This document shows positions 20,965 to 31,390 of a DNA stretch of 64,000 nucleotides, in pieces (within the stretch, counting starts at the first letter, position 1; every line of letters starts with the position of its first letter). A program made the position numbers and the translations under genes. The notes beneath the pieces were generated by a model. It saw nothing but the letters and a program-made list of their open reading frames with translations. It had not been told where the DNA came from and ran no database searches. The stretch spans positions 1-64,000 of the forward strand of contig JAUIRK010000892.1 of the NCBI GenBank assembly GCA_030549495.1. The letters run 5' to 3'. This stretch comes from Nectonema munidae. Taxonomy: Eukaryota; Nematomorpha; Nectonematoida; Nectonematidae.

Positions 20965-23900
20965 TAAAATAGCAAACGCTGGCTAAAACTCTACAATAAC
21001 ATACCAGTATATTAGAAACTACCATAAAAAATTGCAGGGTTTTTAGTTCAAGGAGTTGATATATAGGGCATCTCCATGCCCTACCTATATTTCCAATAAA
21101 GAGTGAAACTTGAAAAATCTTGTAGAACTCAAAAATAAAGTTTTAAAGCTATTATCTGCTTATGATGACATTGACATTAATATTTTATTTTAAAAGATTG
21201 ACCTTGCTATGAATTATTCACAATACATAACATGAACATTTTTGAAAAAGTAGCAGATTCGATATGATCATCCCATACTAGACATATCCTTCTTTGCAAT
21301 GTTCACCTTATGGGATTATTTAATCTAGGGTATTTTTGAAGAGATGTTGAAAATACGATTGGTGCTGAAATACTTTTTTAACCTTCACACAAACAAAATT
21401 GTACAAACGAACATGTCTGTAACTGAACAAGCGTTAGACGTTTACATGCGTCTTGTTACTTGAATTTGTCATATTTGTTTCATACAAATCTAGAACACAG
21501 AAAAAAAAACGTTGCGGTTTCTTTAAGAAAGGAGAGATTTGAACGATTTACCTATTCATGTGCTCTCACTCTTTATCACTTCAATGATTTGAAGCTTTTT
21601 TCTTGAAAAATATGAAGATCTTTTCAGATCGACTTTCTTAAGATTTGCTTTGCTTATCAGTCTTATTAGTTTACAAATTGTTGAAGCATTTTTTGCATTA
21701 ACCAATACCATGCCAAACACACATATATATAATGAGCCTATATCTTCTTTCCATTTACTTTATTTCAATTTAGAATCAACTGAAATTGGTTCTGTGCTAT
21801 AGACATCAATACAGGCTCTGAACTTTGTACCTGAGAACCTATATGAAAAGTCTCTTGCAAAGTATTTATCAATTAAATCTGTTATTGAAGATATTGTGAC
21901 AAAAAAACTACAATGAAATATTATGTCTTTTTAAGTTAATTATTCCCATATTAGGAAAGAGTTTTAAAGCTCAGAAAGGAAATTATTTTAGTTTTGGAGA
22001 AAATATCACTTAGGAACATTCTAGTGGCTACGTATGATCAAACAAAGTTTAAAATGGCACAATTAATAATATGGGTGTTGAACGTTTTGTAGGTTCCAAT
22101 CATACATTAGTTGAACTTGCAATCTAAAATTATATTAAAAATCTCAAAATTTTTCCTTTCAATTTCCTTTACATCAATAACAACAACTACACGTACCTTC
22201 AATGGTAAATAACAAAGTTAAAAACTTCCTTCACAGGCGTTCTTAAAAAAACTTTGCATCTGAAAAATACATTTAATGAGGTTTTGCTTGAATAAAAAAT
22301 GAATATTAATTATAAAAATATTATTTATATAAATAAGTGCTCATTTAAAAATGTTGATAGCAGTATCTTCAAATATGCGTGTGTGTTACTTTAATTATGT
22401 TATCTACCATATTTAAAGGTTTTTCAAGATTGAAAAAATGGGAAAGAACAATTAATGTGATTTTATTTCACCCCTGTAATTTTAAGCTTCTTTTCTATCC
22501 AGTTCGAGGAATCAACTGATATTACTGATACTTTTTCTTTATTTCTTTTTCTATAAATCATACTTTAGAGGCCATCTAACGAAGAGTGACTCATAATTTA
22601 CATATAAAAACAACTACTTGAAGTGAAGATTTTGTAAAACTTTGAAACAATTCAAATTTTCCGATATAATATAGATCTAAAAATCGTATATTATTAACAA
22701 CTGATGATGCTCTGACAAGGGGTGGTTTCGCTTTATAAAAAATGTAATGATTTTAAAGAAATTATTAAGTTTACTCTAATTATTAAGGTTTATGTTCTAA
22801 AAATCTAAAATCTTTAACTTTTAGATGAAACGTTCAAAATTGTAAATCCAATTCGTTCTAAAAATTTGCAATATAGTTTGTTCAAAAATATTTAAAAGAA
22901 AATAATTCAAAATTTAATGATATCTTTATTCAAACCAATGTTATATCGCTTAATAAATAAAAATTCTTAGGAAGATTTAAATATTTACTTCCTAAAATCA
23001 CGGATTCCCTAATCGAAATAGTGATTTTATGTAAATCTAAATAATAAAGATAAAAATTGACTTGAATTACAAGAGCCAAATTAATCAATAAACGATAAGA
23101 AATCATAACACATTCAAAGAAACCTTTGAACTCTTTGCATTCAAATTCTAAAATTTTAAAGTCAAGCATTTATAAAATCATCTCACAAATATAAAAGCAG
23201 GTACACAAACATTTTATAATGGAACTCTTTACCCGACTGAAAAAAATTTGTAATTGATTTTAAAAATGTCGAAAGTTTTGAACCGCATACATAATTTTAA
23301 ACTTTTCCTTTTAGAGGAAAAGTATATTCTCCTAATGAAAGATAGGTAAAGTGTCATAAATTGAATAATGTTCTTCTGAGTTTGAGGTATAAAAAATATA
23401 AATTATTTAGAAATGAAAACAAATCTTTGTAGTCGTTAAAAAATTTAGAATTTGATAGAGTAACTGTGTTTATTTACAGTCGTTAATAGACTTCTTTTTA
23501 TAAAATATAGAAAAGCTTTGCTCAAGATTGCTCTTTTATCCGGCATACCCTGAATAAAAGTTCAGAGTGGGTAGACCTTGATATCTGTGTCAGAATGGAA
23601 AAATAATGTTTTACCCATGAGATAAGATTTGTTTCTTCTGTTTCCTTTCAGGTATAGCGGAGTACTAAATGGAGAAATAGAATAATATAATATATACAGT
23701 AGACAACTTTATTTTTGTTTAATATAGGGATAATATTAACCAAATTGATTAGATTTATAATTCGTTCAATTTTAGGCTTTACGTTCATTTTTATTTGAGT
23801 TGGACATCGAAAGAATTAAATTTCGCCATGACAAAACACAATAAATTTATTCAGTTAAAAAACACGCCATATTAAATTGTAGACGCATTTATCAGTGCAC

Positions 23901-23978
23901 TTAAACTGGCCAGTTATAAACTAAAAAACTAAATTTAATAATTATAAAATAATTTTTTTCTAAACTTTCTGATTCCAG
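20965..23978. other. 3-kb AT-rich stretch, no gene seen
   Basis: No terminal repeats, coding frames or tandem arrays recognised on either strand. It may be intronic. Confidence 0.5.
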
Positions 23979-24081
23979 CCTCAAAAGTTATTATAGTCCA
24001 GATCAGCCAAGTGGTGGAACAATTGAAAGAAAGAGGTATTGGTCAAGCGCCTCATTTTCCTCTAATTTCGAGCAGATAAAT
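23979..24081 (+). CDS. candidate host exon, unrecognised
   Basis: A strong acceptor with a pyrimidine tract (ttctgattccag, ending at 23978) is followed by sequence richer in G+C than its flanks. One frame is open: LKSYYSPDQPSGGTIERK, then RYWSSASFSSNFEQIN, with possible donors at 24036 (GTATTG) or 24082 (GTACAT). I recognise no family and see no other exon nearby on this strand. It could be chance. Confidence 0.3.
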
Positions 24082-25539
24082 GTACATTTAATCGCATACG
24101 TGCGACCTATTTTTAGCCTAAGAATTCCACGAATAACATAAATTTTCGTAGAAAACTTTTCTCTTATTCTGTAGTAATCTACCAGAATATGTTTCTTTAT
24201 AGACAGGATTTATTTGATAAATGTTTTTATTTCAAAATCATTCCCATACAACAATTTGATCCATAATAGATATGTAAAATTTTAAAATAATAAAAATATT
24301 TTCCCCCGAAACTTATTCACTTAAGTCAGTTTGTCTTATATATCACATCTCAAATATTTTTAATTTAACAAGTTAAATTAAAACTGAGTTTTAATATATA
24401 TTTAAAAAAAACGTATATAGATAACCTTTTTGGATAATAATAATAATAAATAAAAATATTTACAAAACTAACAAAATATTTCATTATTACGATACTTTAA
24501 GAATAAATAGATAATCCTAACAATGATGCAATTTTATTGTACTTGATTCAAATTTAACTAATTTTACTTCAATTTAAGAATTTTTCTGTTAGATCGAGTA
24601 CTTTCTGAAGCAATTCATGTTTTTATCCACTTTATGGAAAAACGGATCTTCTCATTAGCCTTCCTCTAAACTTGATAACGGCAAAAGATTAATGAATTGG
24701 AGACAGCAGAAGATAGACTTTATTTTCCTTGCCAGAGTATCAATGGTAATCTTTTGACTAATGTTTGGAATTTTAAATCCAGCTATGACTACACCATCAA
24801 TAGTTGCCAAGCCGCCAAAGTAGTAAATATTTTTTTGTTTTATCATCAACCCTTTTATCTTTTCCCACAATAAGTTTAGTGTTTATAGGGATTAACAATT
24901 ATTATTTACTAACTATACAATTTGTTATTGGCTATTTTTATTAATTTAAATAATCAAAAATGTGAACAATAGTGTACCTATTGATGATGAGACGATTAAT
25001 CGCGAATCGTATGAATAGTGTTTTTTTAAATATCGGAATGAAGGTTTTTCCAAAGACGACGAAGAAACATTCAAAGTTTTTGAGAACATTTCAAAATTAT
25101 TATTTTCACAGAGACAAAGATCAAATAAGTTTGCATAAGCCGGACAGCTCTGTAATAAAAGATTTTTCCGACATAGGCAACCGTCCAATTTCGGAAATTT
25201 TTTGAATTTTTTACGAATCTAATAGAATAAAATTTGTGCAATTAATATAATAAGGTTTTTAACTCCAAAAGTTTTTACACTACATTATAATGAAAAAGTA
25301 AAAAATATAATTGATAATTCTAAAAGTTTGATACTTTTTCTTGTGAAATGATACATTCAATGTTTTCAGCAAAGTTCAAAACTTTTCTTGTATTTGCAAA
25401 CTAATTATTATAGCCTATTTTTTTTACATTATCTTGATTGAAGTGCCTTTTAAGAAGTGCGATTATAGAAATCGCTTCAAATCTGGTTCATCATCTTCAT
25501 GCTTCATTGTTTCTTGAACAGAAACGATCACCAATTAAA
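24082..25539. other. mostly AT-rich; two unrecognised open-frame patches
   Basis: A minus-strand frame at 24655-24870 contains YYFGGLATIDGVVIAGFKIP. A plus-strand patch at 24960-25205 reads, across two frames, as acidic coding-like sequence (KDDEETFKVFENISKL; SVIKDFSDIGNRPISEIF). Neither resembles a family I know, and no good splice sites frame them. They may be decayed gene or transposon pieces. The rest is AT-rich. Confidence 0.3.
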
Positions 25540-25553
25540 CAGAGTTTCGCCAT

Positions 25554-26808
25554 ATGCTGCCACTTATAGGCATATGGCCGATGTTGAAAAAGAACAAGAA
25601 GAAATTGCAAAGCAAGAGAATCGTTTACCATCAATCTGGATGGGACCCAAATCGTAATCATTTTCCACAACATTCAACTCCGGTGCGCTATAGACTAACA
25701 CAATTAGAATATTATGTTTATAGGCTTGCTTTTAGAAATGATTTTTCTGCTTTGCATTTAGCAGGAAAATTATTTCAACAATTTCTGGTTGATGCCTATG
25801 TCAAAGTTGAAGGTCAACGCCTTTCTTTTATTCGAAATAATCAAAGGCAACTTAGAGCAGAAACTTATCAAGGTTTGGTCGATCATCTTCAAAGTACTGC
25901 TGATGATCGTAATTTACGTGCCGGTAATATTGTTATACTTCAATCCACTTTTCAAGGGTCTTCACGTCAAATGCATCAATTATATCTTGATGCAATAGCT
26001 CTTGTGGCTAAAAATGGGAAACCTGATCTTTTTTTAACATTTACATGTAATCCAAAATAGCCAGAACTTGTTGAAAATCTATTGCCAGATCAAACACCTT
26101 CTGATAGACCCGACTTGGTTTCACGGGGTTTCAAACTAAAAGTGGAAGCCTTAAAGATAACTTAAATAATTGTGTTCTTGGTGTTATTTGTAGCCACGTA
26201 GATGTTATTGAGTTCCAAAAAAGAGGACTTCCTCATGTTCACATACTCATGCATATAAGTAATGATTTTAAATTGTATAATGCAAATCACATTGACACAC
26301 TCATTTCAGAACTAATTCCTGATCCTGAAGAAAACCCAGAACTATATGAAATAATTAAATCTTGCATGATCCATGGTCCATGTGGATATTTGAACAATTC
26401 ATCACAATGTTATCAAGATGGAACTTGCATTAAAGACTATCCCAAACAATTTAATCAAAAGTGTTAAATAGCTTTACAAATATGTCTACAAAGGCATATT
26501 TGTTGACATGTTGAAATTAATGAACGCATTGATCATAATGAAATTAAAACATATTTAGATGCCAGATATGTTTCTCCTCCTGAAGCATCCTGGCGTTTAT
26601 TTACATTCCCTATGCATACACAAAGCCATAATATTATTAGACTCCCATTACATCTTCTTAATCAGCAAACAATTTATTTTAGAGAAGGCGAAGAAGATCC
26701 CGCCCTTTCTAGGGCCCATCATACAATGTTAATTGCTTCGTTCTACCTCAATCAAAATGATGAAAACGCCAGGCAGTATTTATATACCGATATTCCCTAT
26801 CATTATGT
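25554..26808 (+). pseudogene. Helitron Rep (HUH nuclease) portion, disrupted
   Basis: The N-terminal part reads LTQLEYYVYRLAFRND and FIRNNQRQLRAETYQGL, then DLFLTFTCNPK, all standard for the Helitron-like N domain. The two-histidine metal site is intact as RGLPHVHIL (about 26222-26249). Then come CMIHGPCG, a deletion, and the tyrosine motif YKYVYKG at 26475-26495, followed by ARYVSPPEASWRLF. The frame is broken by stops and shifts and by loss of the block before the tyrosine motif. The region runs into the LINE after YTDIPYHYV. The real N-terminus (residues before AATYRHMADVEKEQEE) is absent. Confidence 0.85.
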
Positions 26809-28345
26809 AATCGCACAAAGCAGTCATTCATGTGATATATATGGCATATCGACTTATCATATTAAGCTAATTGGTACGGCTGTCTCTGAGTTTTTAGCTA
26901 TGGCTATCAACTCGGCTTTTAGACATTGCATATTCCCTTCTATTCTCAAAACACATAAAGTAATCCCTGTCTGGAAAAAAGAAGATCGGAGAGATGTAGA
27001 TAACTACCGACCTATTTCGTTGGTGCCTGCACTTTCCAAAGTTTTTGAAAGAGTTATTCTCACTCAGCTTGAAGGTCATATATTGCAAAATAAACTTGTT
27101 CATAAGCATCAATTCGGTTTCAGGAAGGACTATTCAACAGAAATTTTGCACTCTTTCCTCATTGAAGAACTCGTTTCCTCTTTAGAAAAAAAAGAAGACA
27201 TGGTCCTTCTTTTTTTTGATATGAGTAAGGCCTTTGATTCAGTCAACCACTCACTGTTGATCCAAAAACTTTCTAAGTCTAGGATCAGTAAAAACTCTCT
27301 TTCACTCCTCTGTTCATATCTTTCTGCTCGCAAACAGTGTGTATCGGTGAATAATTCTTTTTCGTCTTTCACTCCTATCAGATCAGGTGTACCAGAGGGC
27401 TCTGTTTTATCTCCCCTATTGTTTAGTCTCTATGTAAATGATATTTTTGATGTATCAAGTATATTTTCCTTTGTTCTCTATGCTGATGACTTCTGTGGCT
27501 ATTTCCCACTTTCCTGTATTAAAAAAGATAATTGTATCAATATTAACATGTTTTTATATAATCTAAACCTATTTTATGCTTGGTGCACGAATAATGATTT
27601 GAAAATTAACTATGTAAAATCTAAAGCAATGGTTGTATCCATGAAAAACAGTGTAAATGAAGACTTTCTATCCAAAGCACGTTTCAACATAGTCAACAAG
27701 TTTAATCTACTTGGGCTTGTGCTTGACAATAAGCTAAGCTTTTCCCATCATGTTAATATGGTTTCAAATAAATTGAGCCAAATCATTGGAGTTTTTCATC
27801 GCACAAAACATATCTTTCCTACGAATATCAAGCTCCTTCTTTACAAAACTCTGTTCTTGCCACACATTCAGTATAGCCTCATAAACTGGTACCCAAGCGG
27901 TAAAAATCGTATTGAGATTTTACAAAAGCGTGCTCTCAGAAATGTTTTCAATCTCAAATACAACTCACACACAGAACCTGTCTTCAAAATTCACTATCTA
28001 CTCAAACTGAATGATCTCTTCAATCTTAAAGTTGCTTGCTTTTTGCATAAAAACATCAATAACAGACCACATGGACTCTTCAGCAAATTTCTACAATATA
28101 ATGATAATATAAAGCACGAAACCCGAAAAGCACACGATCCTTTGCCTGTGTTTTTCCGACTCTCAACTTCTACTGTGTCAGTCAGATACAAAACAAATTT
28201 ACTTCACAAACAATTTCCTTTTCTCTTTCAAGACCCCAGTTTATCTGTGAAAACCTTCAAAAAAATTTGGAAAAATTTTTTCATTTCTTCCTATAGCCAT
28301 TATACCTATTGTGACAGAAACTGCTATGTCTGCTCTACTTCCTAA
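26612..28345 (+). CDS. LINE reverse transcriptase, open and in frame with upstream Helitron codons
   Basis: One 577-codon open frame. About the first 65 codons are Helitron Rep sequence (SHNIIRLPLHLLNQQTIYF) and the rest is LINE. The RT has NYRPISLVPALSKVFERV, HQFGFRKDYSTE, LLFFDMSKAFDSVNH, GVPEGSVLSPLLFSLYVNDI and the catalytic FVLYADDF, then a normal thumb and C-terminal region to NCYVCSTS. All catalytic aspartates are present and there is no stop, which suggests a recent insertion. A CR1/L2-like clade fits the motif style but I cannot fix the clade by eye. The fusion with Helitron codons is a consequence of insertion phase. There is no sign that it is expressed. Confidence 0.85.
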   Translation: MHTQSHNIIRLPLHLLNQQTIYFREGEEDPALSRAHHTMLIASFYLNQNDENARQYLYTDIPYHYVIAQSSHSCDIYGISTYHIKLIGTAVSEFLAMAINSAFRHCIFPSILKTHKVIPVWKKEDRRDVDNYRPISLVPALSKVFERVILTQLEGHILQNKLVHKHQFGFRKDYSTEILHSFLIEELVSSLEKKEDMVLLFFDMSKAFDSVNHSLLIQKLSKSRISKNSLSLLCSYLSARKQCVSVNNSFSSFTPIRSGVPEGSVLSPLLFSLYVNDIFDVSSIFSFVLYADDFCGYFPLSCIKKDNCININMFLYNLNLFYAWCTNNDLKINYVKSKAMVVSMKNSVNEDFLSKARFNIVNKFNLLGLVLDNKLSFSHHVNMVSNKLSQIIGVFHRTKHIFPTNIKLLLYKTLFLPHIQYSLINWYPSGKNRIEILQKRALRNVFNLKYNSHTEPVFKIHYLLKLNDLFNLKVACFLHKNINNRPHGLFSKFLQYNDNIKHETRKAHDPLPVFFRLSTSTVSVRYKTNLLHKQFPFLFQDPSLSVKTFKKIWKNFFISSYSHYTYCDRNCYVCSTS

Positions 28346-28605
28346 TTTTATTATTTGACTCTACAAAAATATTCCACTTTGTTTCCGTGAGCAATGCTTT
28401 GAACTCGTGTCCTCGATGCTTCATTTTTCTACCCTATCCTTGAAAGTCTGTGTTGAATCCTAACTGCGGCCTCCTGGCTTTTGGATCTTCACAAAATTAC
28501 CTACATTATTTTCATACTGTTTCGATAATTTGGTTCAGTTGTTTTTGTCATACTTTTCTCATGCGTAAACTTTCATTTGTAAATAAATATCATATATCAT
28601 ATATT
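26809..28605 (+). mobile_element. 5'-truncated LINE (CR1-like group) inserted in the Helitron
   Basis: It is flanked by the 7-bp duplication attatgt (26802-26808 and 28606-28612) and ends in an AT-rich tail with tatc-type repeats. It lacks the endonuclease and starts inside the reverse transcriptase gene, as target-primed reverse transcription commonly produces. Helitron sequence resumes directly after the duplication. Confidence 0.85.
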
Positions 28606-30283
28606 ATTATGTCTTCAAAAGTTCGGAAAAAAAGGGTAATTAGAGAGAAGGAGGGGGGCTGAAAAAGTAGTAAGTAGGATATATAACGCCAGTATTAGAG
28701 AGGGTGAGCGATACTTTCTACGCATTCTTCTTTTGCACGTACATGGTGCGACATCTTATGAGTATTTAAAAACATATAATGGAACTTTCTATTCAACTTT
28801 TAGGGAAACATATATTGCACGTAATTTATTAGTAGATGACAATCACAGAATTAGTTGAAACGGAATCTCCTTCACAAATAAGATTTTCATTTATTTTAAT
28901 TCATGGTGAGCCAAGTAATCCTTCTCATTTGTGTCAAACCTTTCGTTACGATATGATAGAGGATTATCTCCAGTATGAGTCTGATTTCAAAGCTGAACAA
29001 TCTGCACTTGGAGAAATTCAAAGTATTCTCGAACAATTTGGTAAGACACTTATTGATTTTGGACTTCCAGCTTTGAAAGAAACATTAATTGAAGTTCCTC
29101 CCAACATTCAACAAGCTAAAAAAAGAAGCTTCTAATATAAGAAATATATTTAACCCTGAACAGATTTATATTTCTGATTCAGTAATTAGTTCTTTAGAAA
29201 AAATGACAAATCTTCAGCTAAAGTTTTCTTTATTGATGGTCCAGGTGGCACCGGTAAGACGTTCACATAAGACAACATTATTAAAGAATGATTGGTCGTA
29301 ATTTGAATGTTCTCACTTGTGCTTGGACAGGAATTGCTGCCATTTTGTTGGAAAAAGGCAGAACTGTTCATTCTGTTTTTAAGTTACCTGTTCATGTTTT
29401 AGATAATTCAACATGTAATATCAAACCAAACAGCAAGCATGCAGAATTTCTCCGTAAACAAGATATCATAATTTTTGACGAAGCTAGCATGATTCATAAA
29501 TACGCCCTTGAAACCATTGATAAAATGCTTAGAGATATCTGTAACAAAAGTATACCATTTGCTGGAAAAATTATCCTTCTTGGTGGAAACTTCCGTCAAA
29601 CATTACCAGTTGTAAAAAGAGGAAACACCGCTCAAATCATTGAAACATGCTTGTAAAGTTCTTATATATGGCCCTTAGTTAAAGTCTTTCATCTCCACAC
29701 CAATGTGAGGGCCGCTCAACAAGACCACCTCTTTTTCGAATTTCTTCTTTCTCTGGGAAATGGACAATTATCTGTTAACTATAACGATCCTTTCAAAGAT
29801 TGTATTGAGATACCAAATCAATGTATATTAACTAAACGTGATAACATCATTGCTTCTGTTTTTAATGATGATCGTAATAATGTTGCAAACAAAGTCATTT
29901 TAACTCCTACCAATGAAGACTCTTTAGAAATTAACAACCAAGTACTACATCAACTTTCGGTGGAATCTAAAACATATTACAGTACTGATTCTGTTGTTAC
30001 AGATAATCAGGAAGAAATTGATCTTTATCCAATGGAATTTCTCAATTCCTTAACACCATCTGGTATGCCACAACATAAACTCATTTTAAAAGTAGGATGT
30101 ATCGTAATGCTTCTTTGAAATCTTAGTCTTAAGGATGGTCTCTGTAATGGAACACGTCTTAGAATAACTAAATTATTGGATAATACAATTGAATGTCAAT
30201 TTCTTACTGGTGTTAACTGTGGAAAGAATGTTCTCATTACTAGAATTTCACTGTCTCCTAACGATACAAATCTTTCAGGTTAA
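28606..30283 (+). pseudogene. Helitron PIF1-like helicase portion, disrupted
   Basis: It resumes with KVVSRIYNASIREGERYFL and LLLHVHGATSYEYLKT, the link between Rep and helicase. Walker A lies at 29238-29261 (GPGGTGKT), Walker B in IIIFDEASMIH (about 29469), and motif III in GGNFRQTLPVV (about 29582). Later it reads ANKVILTPTNEDSLEINN and LKVGCIVMLL. The frame changes several times. The sequence stops at SPNDTNLSG, before the 'INKSQGQT' and 'VA.SR' motifs, so the helicase is C-terminally truncated. Confidence 0.85.
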
Positions 30284-30803
30284 AAATTAATTAATTTCAG
30301 GTCTAGCAAACACATCAACAAGGATATCACAACAATAATTTATATACAAAAAATATAGTTTACCCACAATTTTTTCATTGAAATATATTTTTATTATTTT
30401 TTCTTGTATATAAAATTTAGAATTTTCCATCTCTTATTCTGGTTATAAATATGATTATTTTTAGGGTTTGCACAAAAAACACACAAAAAAAACGATTTCA
30501 TTCTAAAGCCATAGGGCTCAGGTCGGTGTGGGGAATCTAAGTTAAGACAAAGTATATAATAAAAAAGAACTAAAAGATCAATACTACACAAGTATTTTTA
30601 ACAAAACTAAAAATACTAAAAAATGAATTCTACATAAATAAATATATCATAGGTAGATGGGGGTATACAAAGTAGAACCTTAAAGTTGTAGGTAAAAATA
30701 CTTGAAAATACAAGTAATAGAAAATGGCTGTTAAAAATCAGCCGAACAATTATAGAAATCTAAAAAGAGGGTAGACAACAAGCAAAAACATATGTGCGAT
30801 TTT
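30284..30803. other. AT-rich spacer, no gene seen
   Basis: Non-coding sequence follows the broken end of the Helitron helicase gene. No Helitron terminus could be identified here. Confidence 0.5.
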
Positions 30804-30929
30804 TTTTTACATTTTCAAAATTACTGGTCTGGAAATAACACAGGAGACAAAATATTCAAGCAATCCTTTAAAATAGAGTGTATCCAGCACATACCTAAAT
30901 TTATAAGACTACTTTATATTTTTTACAAG
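30804..30929 (+). repeat. dispersed repeat shared with 10168-10295 (inverted)
   Basis: Both copies share the core aagcaatcctttaaaataga and flanking sequence over about 125 bp with scattered differences. Translations look alike only because the DNA is alike. Confidence 0.8.
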
Positions 30930-31390
30930 CTTAATGTAAACTTTAACCCCCACCCTAAGCTTAACGTCAACAATAAATGAGGATTTATATATAGCTCCTT
31001 CTTTCTCACTTCAAATAGATGTGCACCATCTCCAAATTATGTGTAGGAAAGGGGGTGGAATTCCACCCATTAAGTTTTTATTACAAAAATCTTTCTCATG
31101 AAGTAGCTAGAAAGTATTTTTATAAACTTATAAGTTTTTTATGAAAATATAAATAATGATGATTTTTTTGATTATTTTTATCCCGTTTATGTTTTTTTTT
31201 TAAATTATTCACCTATTATAAACTGAGAAATAATTTTTTAAAAATACATTTTCAAATTCTTTTTTTTTTTTTAAAAAATCTTTAAAAAATATTTGAACTT
31301 ATTTCTCCATATATTTTTAAGTTCCATCTTGCTAACAATATAAATATTCTGAGCAAAAACAGTTTTGCCTTGTAGTTATATTCATTTGAT
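30930..31390. other. AT-rich flank with a palindrome
   Basis: A perfect 16-bp palindrome, gggtggaattccaccc, at 31053-31068 resembles the motif on each side of the piggyBac gene (31394-31411 and 33445-33460) and is followed by TTAA at 31070-31073. It may be a remnant end of a related element. Confidence 0.45.

Larger units (their letters stand above)
25540..30283 (+). mobile_element. Helitron carrying a RepHel gene, interrupted by a LINE
   Basis: A rolling-circle transposon fragment with the Rep nuclease part (25554-26808) and the PIF1-like helicase part (28606-30283) in the usual order and orientation. The two are separated only by the LINE at 26809-28605. Neither a TC start nor a CTRR hairpin end was found, and the C-terminal helicase motifs are missing, so both ends are lost. 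Confidence 0.85.

Noticed and set aside
24655-25205. Candidate small genes on both strands
   Set aside because: Short frames without splice sites, family resemblance or flanking signals. Kept only as a note in the gap entry.
26612-28345. A real host gene encoding a fused Rep-RT protein
   Set aside because: The junction is marked by a target duplication and the Helitron part continues on the far side of the LINE, so the fusion is due to insertion.
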